NCBI GenBank assembly: GCA_963921825.1
Contig: OY997589.1
Span: 77,670,523-77,734,522 of the forward strand
Reading direction: 5' to 3'
Length of the DNA: 64,000 bases
Source of the DNA: Erodium maritimum
Taxonomy: Eukaryota; Streptophyta; Magnoliopsida; Geraniales; Geraniaceae
Numbering within the stretch: the stretch's first letter is position 1; each line of letters begins with the position of its first letter. Position numbers and translations under genes: made by a program. This document shows, in pieces, positions 44,553-54,080 of this stretch. The notes beneath the pieces were generated by a model. It saw only the letters and a program-made list of their open reading frames with translations, was not told the origin of the DNA and did not search any database.

Positions 44553-45400
44553 ATGGACCTCAGAGTTGTGGCAACTGCTGTAGGATCCATGAGTCTTGCT
44601 TTGCCAAGAGGCCTTGTCTTAGTATTGTATAATGTATATTGCATACCTACTTTTAGTAGGAATATTATATCTGTATCCGTGTTTGACAAGGAAGGATATA
44701 ATGTTAATATTGGAAATGGAGTTTTCAATGTTCTATGCAATGATATGTTTTATACCAGTACTGACATGGTTGGAGGATTGTACATATTAGATATGGGTAA
44801 CAATGCCTCAAGTTCTATATATTCCGTTAATACCAAGAGGTCTAAATCCAACGATTTAAACCTAACTCTGTTATGGTACTGTCATTTGGGTCGCATAAAC
44901 AAGAAGCGCCTATCAGCACTTCAGAAGTGCGGGCTTTCAGGTTCATTCGAATTCCATTCGATCGATAGGTGCAAGGTTTGTTTGATGGGAAAAATGACTA
45001 AAGTGCCCTTTATCGATCGCGATGAAAGGGCGGGTGAATTATTGGGGCTGATACACTCGAATGTGTGTAGACCAATAAGTTCACTTACCAGGAGGGGTTT
45101 TAGCTACTTTATCACATTTACTGATGATTACAGTAAATATGGTTATGTCTATTCGGTGAGACATAAGTCTGAAGCTTTTGATAAATTCAAAGAGTTTAAG
45201 ACTATAGTAGAAAACCAGCTCGACAAAGGTATTAAGGCACTTCGATTGGATCGAGGTGGAAAATACTTGACCACAGAGTTATTAGATCATCTAAAAGAGA
45301 ATGGGATCCTTTTGGAATGGACTCCTCCTAGGTCACTGTAGTTGAAAGGTGTAGCCAAACGGAGAAATCGGACATTGTTAGACAATGGTCTGTTCCATGA
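44553..45400 (+). pseudogene. Pre-integrase and integrase remnant of element C
   Basis: A 262-codon open frame (44553-45341) covers the HLGRINKK...CKVCLMGKM zinc region and the integrase core. First catalytic Asp is Asn (IHSNVCRP, about 45053); the second Asp is intact (LDRGGKY, about 45247). The frame ends at the TAG shared with A and B. In the continuation the third catalytic Glu is Lys (GVAKRRNRT, about 45347), and an extra A shifts the frame a few codons later. Integrase would be catalytically dead. Confidence 0.86.
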
Positions 45401-45519
45401 TTAGTTGGACTGATCTCCCAATCTCTTTTAGGGGTTTTTCTCTAGAGACGACCGCATTCATAGTGAATCGGGCTTCGACGAATGGTGTGGAAGGGACACC
45501 ATTTTAAAAATGGTACGGG

Positions 45520-46865
45520 ATGATGCCCGCTTTGTCCTTCCTAAAGATTTGTGGTTGCGAGGCTTATGTGAAACATTTGGTTTCGACTAAGCTCGAACCA
45601 AGATCTGAGATATGCACCTTCGTGTGGTATCCCAAAGCAACAAGGGGATACTATTTCTACAATCCCAGTGAGAACATGGTGTTCGTCGCTTGGGGTGGGG
45701 TCTTTATGGAAAAGAAGTTTTGTTTCAAAAGACGTCATTGGGAGGACTGTGCATCTCGAAGAAATTCAGGATGGTACAGATCTGTCTAAACCAATTGACA
45801 ACCCAGTAGAAAGGAGCCAGAGATTGTCGTAGAGTGAAAACCAATTCCTGTTACAATTTCGGAAGGTCCAAGGCGATTTGAAAGGGTCAATCTTCCACCT
45901 CCAAGATATGGTATCCGGAGGTGACAATGAAGTCATGGTGGATCACGATGATCCAGCCACCTTTCAAGAAGTCGTGGATGGGCCCGACTCCGAGTTATGG
46001 CTGGGAGCCATGAGGGAGGAAATGCAATCCATGTCAGACAACCGAGTCTGGGAACCGGTTGATCCCATCAATGGTGTGAGGACCATAGGATGCAAATGGA
46101 TCTTCAAGGTGAAGATGGACATGGACGACAACCCTCTGACCTACAAAGCTCAACTGGTGGCGAAAGGTTATAGGCAGATCCAATGGATTGACTATGAGGA
46201 AACCTTCTCCTTAGTGGCTATGGTCAAAATCGATCCAAATTCTTCTTGACATAACTGCGTATCATAATTACGAGATATGGCAAGTGGATGTCAAAACCGC
46301 TTTCCTAAATGGAAATTTGACTGAGTACGTTTGTATGTCTTGGCCCAAAGGTTTTGACGATCCGAAGAATAAAGGAAAGATTTATAAGTTGTTGAAATCC
46401 ATTTCTGGATTGAAACGAACTTCTCGGAGTTGGATCCTTCGTTTTGATGAAGCTGTAATTGGATTTGGCTTAATCAAGAACGAGGATGAATCTTGCGTTT
46501 ATAAGAAGGCTAGTGGGAGCAATATTACCTTTCTGGTTCTCATTGAAAACGACATCCCAACCTTGCACGAGACTAAAGCTTGGTTGAGGAAGTGTTTTTC
46601 AATAAAGGACTTAGGCGATGCTTCTCATATCTTAAGGATTAAGATATGTAGAGATCGCACCAAGATGGTCTTGGATTTAAGTCAGGGAACCTATGTGAAC
46701 AAGGCATTGAGTAGGTTCTTAATGCTCGATTCAAAGAAAGGACTCTTACCCACTAGTCATGGCATTCATCTCAGCAAGACTCAGTGTCCTAAGACACCTG
46801 ATGAGCTGAAAAGGATGATGAGAATCCTATGCGCCTGGGGGCAGGATCGATCATATATGCCATGA
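45520..46865 (+). pseudogene. RT remnant of element C, lacking the Y-x-D-D box
   Basis: The segments 45520-45789, 45878-46249 and 46284-46865 are in different frames. The last is 193 codons and otherwise well kept, with DVKTAFLNG at its start. The catalytic Y-V-D-D segment between FLVL and IENDIPTL (about 46533-46560) is missing in frame. YGLK has become SGLK here only (about 46402-46413). Confidence 0.88.
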
Positions 46866-46959
46866 CATGTATGAGACCAGACGTCTCGTAAGCCTTATGT
46901 TGTACCAGTAGACATCATTCTAACCCGGGGGAAAGATGATGCTGAACTAGTCGTCGAAG

Positions 46960-47437
46960 GATGAGTAGACGCTAGTTTTCCAAGACAAATCCAGATGACT
47001 TTAGAAGTCAATCAGGATATGTGTTTACGCTGAATGGCAGAGCTTTAGCTGGGAAAGCGTAAAGCAAGATACCATTGCCGAATCTACGACAGAGGGCAAG
47101 TACATGGATGCTGCAGAGGCAGCTAAGGAGGCTATGTGGATTTGGAAATTCATGGCAGGGCTGGGTGTAATTAAAAACCCATCCAGTCCGGTGAATCCAT
47201 TTTGCGACAACACAAGGGCCATTGCGCAAGCTAAAAGCCTAGATCGCATAACAAATCCAAACATGTACTGCGGCGTATCCACCTCATCAGATAAATACTG
47301 AACTGAGGTGAAGTGAAGATAACCGATATTGCAACAGATGATAACATAGCCAACCCTTTGACTAAGGCAATGTCACTGCCTGAACATGTTAGACATGTAA
47401 AGTCGATGGGGACATATTGGAGTTTAGATTGGAACTA
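46960..47437 (+). pseudogene. RNase H remnant of element C
   Basis: It has EAAKEAMWIWKF (from 47104) and CDNTRAIAQAK (about 47205), then the DDNIANPLTKA segment and the terminal SMGTYWSLDWN with TAG. Early parts are frameshifted. The polypurine tract GGCAAGTGGGAGAT follows directly. Confidence 0.8.
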
Positions 47438-47452
47438 GGGCAAGTGGGAGAT

Positions 47453-49140
47453 TGTTAGTCTTAGTGCCCGTAGTTCAATCCTAAATGTCCAAATGTATAT
47501 ATCATCGTTAGCAATAAAATTAAAGCGGCTTTATATTACTTATGTGTTGGAGTAATATATCGATGTGTGCTCTGATCTATGCCCACCATGCGAATAGAAC
47601 CATAGATCGAGATAGATCACACTCGATGGGTCCCTAGTCAACAAAGCTTCACTAGAAGCGACTAGTATGAAAGATGGCTCTTTATGGCTTACGTTCTGTT
47701 AGTCATTGGAATGGGATTCCGGAGTCTGATCATAGATATCATGTGGGACATGATATTGGACGACCCGCCCTGAATATGTGCCATAGATAAAGTCATGAAC
47801 ATATTCAGTGTTGTAGCTTGTTATGTATCCTTAGACCAAGGAGTCTTTGTGATCGCTATGTAGTCAACAACTGAGTTTGACCTGAGCCTAACGTTGTCCG
47901 TAACAGGGCTTCCATAACGGCCAGGATTGGCTTGGGGACGGGCTACATGAGTGACACGAAAGACGGCTAAGGGATTTATCCCTCGTACTAAGGTATGGGA
48001 AAGATATCGGTTCTCGGCCGCTTGATCGAGAGTGACTGGAAGAATAGCATGGCCATGCACATGATACTGGGTATCATATCTTCAGTCATCTCACATATCA
48101 AGGAACGGTGATTGAGAATAATAAGGATGACGGCTCTATGCCTTATCTCAATCAGGATATCGGAGATAAAAGGATAATGACAGGGACGACGGAAAGGTTA
48201 GAATCGATAGGGTCGATTCGCTATGCAGTGTCAGGCAATACTAAAGTCTCGTTAGTTGCCACTTAAATAGGATCAAGTAAAATGGGATTTTACGTTGATC
48301 TATTGACATGCATAAACCTAAGGGTCACACCGGAGGATGAAACTCATTGACACATTTATGGAGAATGGCCAAAAGGGAGTTGTCTCGGGACATGACCAAA
48401 ACTGGGTTTTGGGTCATGTGCCCGTACGTGAATAGGACTTTACGGATCGAGACAAGGCTTGGAGTCTTGGGATTGATCGCGTCGGATAATGTTGGACATT
48501 TCCGGTATGGAAGGCTTGGAGGCGATGAGCGAATCACGGGACCTCGTTAGAAATGGCCACGGGCCATGTTCCAAGAGGCCCATGAAAGGCCCATGCAACC
48601 AAGGCCCATGGAACTAATTAATCAAGTCTTGATTAATTAGTACTAAGTAAGCAAGACAAGGATTAAGGTGTTGGTGATTCACCACCTAACCCAATCTTGT
48701 CTTGCCATACTTTGTCCTATTTACACCTTACTTGACACCATACTTGTCCCATGCCTTTAGTTGGACAAGTATGGGTTTTGTTATGTTTAAGTCATCTTTT
48801 TTCAACATAACAAACACAAGACAAGAATAGGAAACACATTTTCTCTCCCTCTTCCATGGCCATTTCGGGTTTGGCTAGTTTCCACCTCCATGTTTGTGTT
48901 CTTGAGTCCTCAAAGAGAAGAACTACGTGGCTTTGATTCCCATGTGGATACGTAGGCGTCTTGGAGACTCAAGCCAATCATTCGTTAACCGGTGTTCTTG
49001 TTTTGGTAAGAACTAGTGCTGAATTTTTCTCTTGTGAATCCATTCTTTGTTAGTTGTTTCATGGTTTTAATTGTCTCTTGGTTTTCATTGATTTTCCGCT
49101 GCGAGTTGGTTCATCTCCAACCCTACCTCGAGACCCAACA
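47453..49140 (+). repeat. 3' LTR of copia element C
   Basis: It differs from the 5' LTR at one base by eye (position 48208) and is followed by the right target duplication GATTG. Confidence 0.97.
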
Positions 49141-49145
49141 GATTG

Positions 49146-49788
49146 GTGATGCTCGGGAGCTGTGGCGGAGCTCCAACCTGACCTGGACGAGGACGGCGGT
49201 CGTTGGTGCGCAGCCAGAGACCTCCTCCATCTCCGATCTGGCGAGAGCGAAGCTCTCTCCGGCGTCGTTCTGGCTGAACTCGCCCAAATCGAGTTCGGGA
49301 AGACGGGTTTTTAGGCGGGGCGTTGTCGGGGAAGATGAATGGAGCGAGGGGAGGTACGAAACTGTGTCGTTTCCTCCGTCGCTGGTGCAATTCGAGCTCG
49401 GGAAGACGAACCAGAGCGAGAAGCTCGGCGTCCAGATCTATCACCGGCGCGGTCCGATTCGTACGCAGGAGGTAAGAGCACGGTGTGGCGAGGATGGCGC
49501 CGCGCGACAAGAGAGGGAGGCTGTGATGGCTCAGAGTGCGTGCGCGAACGAGGTACAAGACGCGTGACCAGTAGGGTTTGAGGGTGGGCTTGGGCTTGTT
49601 CAGGGCTTGGGCTCGGTCCTACTGACTAGGCCTATGCCTGGCCCGGCCCAAGTCAATTTCCTCTCCTCTTTTTCCTTTTTTTTCTTTTTCTTTTGCAATT
49701 GACGAAAAATTTAACCCGTTTTCCAACCAACGACGTTCCAATCGAATAATTTTAAATACTAATTCTTTTAACAGGGGCGGTCTTTACA
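49146..49788 (-). repeat. 3' LTR of gypsy G, second part
   Basis: The G LTR continues after copia C and ends GGGGCGGTCTTTACA on the plus strand. It is homologous to 55926-56556. GC-rich; the 183-codon plus-strand frame and the 157-codon minus-strand frame here are LTR sequence, not genes. Confidence 0.9.
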
Positions 49789-49827
49789 GTCTACCCCCTT
49801 AAAAGAATTTCGTCCTCGAAATTTAAA
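49789..49827 (-). promoter_or_regulatory. Polypurine tract of gypsy G
   Basis: On the minus strand it is TTCGAGGACGAAATTC, then TTTTAAGGGGGTAGAC, directly before the LTR start TGTAAAGACC. This is a hallmark of Tekay/Del-type chromoviruses. Confidence 0.85.
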
Positions 49828-50680
49828 ACGAGCGTACTCCACTTAATCCTGCTTCAAAGAATGTTCGATTAAAAACTCCCAGTCCATCAACACCCAAACA
49901 CACGAAAACACCTAAATCAGAAATTCGATACCGGAATCCTCCGTCGGTAGAAACGTCGTACCGGCACACGTAACTTCGGTCGAGATATCCTATACCGGAA
50001 TCGTCCGTCGGTATAGGTATCATACCGAAACACTTCTCACGTCGCACTTAAACGAATCTGACACACAGACACTTCTCCTCAACTACTCACTTCCCTTATT
50101 TACGTAACCCGCAACAACAAACAATAAAGTAAGCCCACGTCCCGTACCGCAGTCCCCGGCTCCGTCGGCTTTCCACCGTCCGACTCCATCGTATCACACC
50201 GAAACACACATCCTTGGTCTAAATAACCTCCTGGAAATCCGTCGGGGAAAAACACGACACCTAGTGCCAAAACCCAAACCGTCGATCTAGATGTTCTACA
50301 TCGGCATACTCCTTCGATGTAGGCATCATATCGCACAACACACAAGAAACCGCGCGTACGTGGGACCACGACCGTTACTCGGACAATCCACGTCAGACCC
50401 CAACCACGATTACGTCACGGCCAACCAAACACGACAAAACAACAAAATGACACGCAATCACAACCATCCTAACGTAGGACCTCACACTGCTGTACAGTCC
50501 GGAGCAAAAGTTCATGTTATCAACATCTTGTCGGAAGGCGTTCGCACCTCGAGACTGCAACTCGTCAGACCTTACTATGACGACACTCCACAAGAGGTAA
50601 CACAAAGTCATGATCGATCATCGAAGGTGACCCAACCAGTGATATTACGTTTACCGTCGACACTCGCTCACATACTACCA
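49828..50680 (-). other. Non-coding 3' internal region of gypsy G with hairpin units
   Basis: No coding domain is recognised. It has the same hairpin units as the LTRs: CTATACCG/CGGTATAG (49990-50016) and CTACATCG/CGATGTAG (50296-50322), each with an 8-bp stem and 11-nt loop. Finding LTR-type units here suggests that an LTR or its fragment was duplicated into the internal region. Confidence 0.5.
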
Positions 50681-50681
50681 A

Positions 50682-51010
50682 TCAAACCAAAGATAAGTCG
50701 TTCCATCCAAAGTACCACAAGACTGAAGACACTACAATTACCGTTTCCTCAAGGACCGAACAACCTTGGATACCTCGCGCGTACCTCATCCTCGCGCTTC
50801 CGCGTCGACTCTGCGCGGTTCTTAATCGTTCACGATCCACGCAACCCTTCAGCCCCCTCTCGAGCAACTCGGGACCACAAGAGTTAACTTTTAATCCTCA
50901 ACTGCACCCTGCTTGGGCAATTGACTTGACCTACCATACAACGCTTCGTACGGTGCCATAATGTTACTGGCCTGAAAGCGTTGTGATAGTCGCACTCGGC
51001 TAACTATCTC
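50682..51010 (-). pseudogene. Integrase C-terminal scrap of gypsy G
   Basis: On the minus strand, a short stretch (about 50935-51000) reads MAPYEALYGR, the conserved integrase tail motif of plant gypsy elements, followed after stops by RTAQSRRGSARMRYARG (about 50770-50820), resembling the TAQSRQ-K-YAD region. Frames are broken and no chromodomain could be recognised. Confidence 0.5.
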
Positions 51011-51174
51011 CGGACTCCATCAAACGGTGCTCTCACTTCTACCGTGATCTCGTAGGGGTCGTACTAGTCCTCATGGAACGCTGGTGTTCGACCTTCACTT
51101 GTTGACAACCAATGTGCATCGATCCAAACTTCGCACCTACTGCCCGGACATAAGTAACGGTTGGGTTGCCCGAT

Positions 51175-51265
51175 AGCACTACCATCGGTCGCCGATCACA
51201 ATCGATCGACGCCCCGCGTCTTGAGAGTCAGTCCATCCCCAGGATGACATCGAAAGTCGTCAAGA
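51175..51265 (-). pseudogene. Protease scrap of gypsy G
   Basis: On the minus strand, DFDVILGMD, then a stop where Trp is expected, then S.RGASIDCDRR, matching the end of the plant gypsy protease domain. The upstream catalytic D-S/T-G is not readable. The integrase tail follows within a few hundred bases, so RT, RNase H and most of integrase were lost in one or more deletions. Confidence 0.6.
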
Positions 51266-52084
51266 TCAACACAAAAGGTTACTAAAAAAAAGGGGCGGTC
51301 AATTACTCTACTCTCACACGTACGACACACACTCGTCAAACCAACACGTGCTTAGCCGGAGTGTCACGACACAAGGAACGCCTCAAGGTTCTACTCTTAG
51401 AGCCCCCACGTCTCATCGAGTGTAAAGAAAAACGAAAGAGTGTGATGCCTGTGGGTTATGGGTCCACCACGCTTTCGCTGCACCACTCTGATCTCATCGT
51501 CACTCGGCCATCTCCCCTGGCCGTTCTGGCTGCGTACTGGTATCTCTGCGACCCTCCGCCGCTCGGGCACTTCTCGCTGGTAAACAATCGAGGAATGCTT
51601 GATACTTCGTAAGTCGACTCTCTTAACTTTCTCAACACGCTTGAAGAAGGACAGTCTAGTACGGGAAGGTTATTAAGTAAATTAACGGTCAGTTATTCTA
51701 CTTTCTCACTCACGAGTGACACTAGTCGACACCGCCGGGCCCTCAACTAGCGTGCCAAGGTACACAGTTCTAAAATCTGTCCCAACATTTCAGCAACAAA
51801 GAAGAAATAAACGAGTGGGGCACTCCAGTATCAAATAAAACAACACTCAAAATTTAAATGGTAAGCACGTACCATGCGTGATCTCATGATTGGAATCCTG
51901 TCTCTCTGCCCGGGATCGGCGACCACATATACTCTACCTTGTGGTGCCTGAGGTCCTCCCATCGGGGTGGTGGAAGTGCCACCTACTGTGCAGCTCTCTA
52001 CCTCGGCGTTGGCGCGCTCGCTGCCTGCCACGGAGCTCTCTGCGTCGGTGCTTGGCGCTGCTGGAACTGCGGTGACTGCCCTGT
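51266..52084 (-). other. Decayed gag-protease junction of gypsy G
   Basis: Only short matches to the region after the zinc knuckles remain (for example GRVYVVADPGQRDR at about 51900-51945). The short plus-strand frames here do not look real. Confidence 0.4.
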
Positions 52085-53198
52085 CTACGACTGTTGTGGT
52101 CGCAAGGACGACACCTCCAAAAGTCGATCGGGGCACCTGGAGATGAAGTGTCCTGGCTGACCACACCGGTGACAAAGCGGTGGCCCGGCACTCGACCTCT
52201 CCTCAGGTCTACCCGCTGGACAGTCCACTGATCCGCTGCTCCCTGGACAGTCTCGAGCCATGTGACACGGCCGCCCACATCCGTAGCATGTGCGCCCTCT
52301 CATGGAAGGTCCAACTGAAGCCATCGACCCAACCTGTCGCGGTCCTCTCAACTGGGTCTGAGGCTGAGACGATCCCGAGGTCCTCTGCCTCCTCGGATCC
52401 CGAGTCTCGGATGGCCTCATAAAGCTACTTGGCCTCGGTGTGACCTCTCTCACTCTGGCTGTCTCCCGGAAGGGTCGCTCCACAGCCAAGGCTTGATCCA
52501 CCAGGTCAGTGTAAACCTGGGTCCTCAGAACAACGACCCTATCCGCGATCGCAGGGCGAAGCCTTCCCTCGAAACGTCGGCAGTGGAGAGCCTCCGCCTG
52601 AACCATCTCTTGAGCAAAACGAGACAGGGAGGTGAACCTCGCCTCGTACTCGGACACTGATAGTCCCTCCTGTCAAAGCTCCAGGAACTACTGACGCCGG
52701 TCGTCCAGTACCGACTGAGGAAAGTACTGCCCAAGAAACCGCTGGCTGAACAGCGCAAAGTCATCTCCCACTCGTGTCTGCTCGCGCAGCCACCAGTGGT
52801 AGGCCTCTCCCTCCAGATGGAAAGCTGAGAAAGATACTCTTAGGATACTACTCCGGACCCCAAGAAAACACAGGTATACCCAACCTGTGGAAGTCTCGCA
52901 ACACCTGCGTGGTGTAAGTGTCGACTTGAGTAGGTCCCTCAGCGGTCGCTGCAGGGGCAGCAGGTGCAGCCTCCGGTGTCGGAGCTGCTGCCTCTCTCCG
53001 GGCAAAGGCAGCTGCCAAACTCTGAACAGTACGGGTCAACTCCTCCAGAGTTGCCGCCCTGGCTGTCTCAGCCCTCTCGTGCCCCTCGGCGGGTGTACCC
53101 TGGGCACTAGTCGCCCCTACCGACTCAGCAGTCGATGGCTGTCCCCGGCCTCTAGCTGTCCGTCTCCTCGTACCTCGCGGAACATAGCTCGGTGCCAT
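52085..53198 (-). pseudogene. gag of gypsy G, frameshifted
   Basis: The best start is the ATG at 53198 (APSYVPRGTRRRTARG), matched by the gag start of F. The first frame (to 52848) holds an Ala/Glu-rich helical stretch and FHRLGIPVF. A frameshift near 52870 leads to the capsid-like retrotrans_gag core (FHLEGEAYHWWLRE, LFSQRFLGQYFP), then another shift near 52680 to YEARFTSLSRFA. The last frame ends with two zinc knuckles, CYGCGRPCHMARDC and CHRCGQPGHFISRC, both with all four ligands. With the two shifts ignored, the length (about 370 residues) is normal for this family. It would form the particle and bind RNA. Confidence 0.8.
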
Positions 53199-54065
53199 GT
53201 CGTAAATCCTCTGCACGGATAACGCACGTGTTCAGATTCTTAACTCAAAAGAACATCGCGCTTAGAATAAATAACGTCACACACAACCCACAACAGTAAT
53301 ACTTATAGTAATAATATACTCAGTATAGTATAGTCACTCAATAGCATACAGCAGAGAAGTCTGCACACTAGTGCGTAACATAGATCATATATACAAACAG
53401 CGAGGTTACACACAGTTTCACAAACTTAAGTCACACAGACAAACATGTATACCACAAAGTAATTTCACAAAGCCCAACCCAGACTTAGTTCCAAGTTCTT
53501 AAAACGTCCTCTTTCTAACATAACATTCATGTTGACATCGCGTCGTTACAACCCGGTTCAGGCGTCCCCGAATTACGTTGTAACCACTTGGCACCCCCCC
53601 ATTCACGTTCAGCTACAGTGGCCCCTATAGCTGAATCGTGATGGTACATACACCTCAGTTTCTGCAGAAAATCGGGCATGACCCGTTCGTAATTTAAACT
53701 GACCATCTGCTATGCGGGACAACTAATTTAAAATTTTCACTAAGCGACAAACAGCCAAATACAACACATAGAAAATCATCTCAGCTACACAACTCGGGTC
53801 TCGGTAACTTCACTCTTACCACCCGGCCAAGTCCAAACTTGGGAAACAGTTAAATCAAACAACGACACCAACCACACAGGTTCACCAAGGTTACACGACA
53901 ATTAGGCCGGAGACTTCACCAACCCGAGACTCCTTCCGTTTCGTTTCTACGAATAGGACATCTCCGACTTGCGTAGCCGACACACAGCAACCTAACGACC
54001 CAACTCTACCCACCTAATTGACGTACGGTCCGAGGTTTTTAAAAACGCTTTCAAAATGAAACCAG
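53199..54065 (-). other. Leader of gypsy G
   Basis: About 0.87 kb lies between the primer site and gag. It is related to the leader of F (37218-38446); for example, the block CCTCGGACCG with ATTAGGTGGGTAGAGTT is near 54005-54035 here and near 37250-37285 in F. Non-coding. Confidence 0.65.
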
Positions 54066-54077
54066 GCTTTGATACCA
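54066..54077 (-). promoter_or_regulatory. Primer binding site of gypsy G
   Basis: On the minus strand TGGTATCAAAGC lies three bases after the LTR end. It differs by one base from TGGTATCAGAGC. Confidence 0.82.
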
Positions 54078-54080
54078 AAT

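Larger units (their letters stand above)
40678..49140 (+). mobile_element. Ty1/copia element C, structurally complete, young and non-autonomous
   Basis: Both LTRs (40678-42365 and 47453-49140) are 1,688 bp. I found one difference between them (C at 41433, T at 48208). The flanking duplication is a perfect GATTG (40673-40677 and 49141-49145), and the empty site is visible by comparison with the other LTR of G (about 55939). Primer site, leader, all domains in copia order and the polypurine tract are present, yet gag is short and pol is dead. It is the reference copy of this family in the window. Confidence 0.96.
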
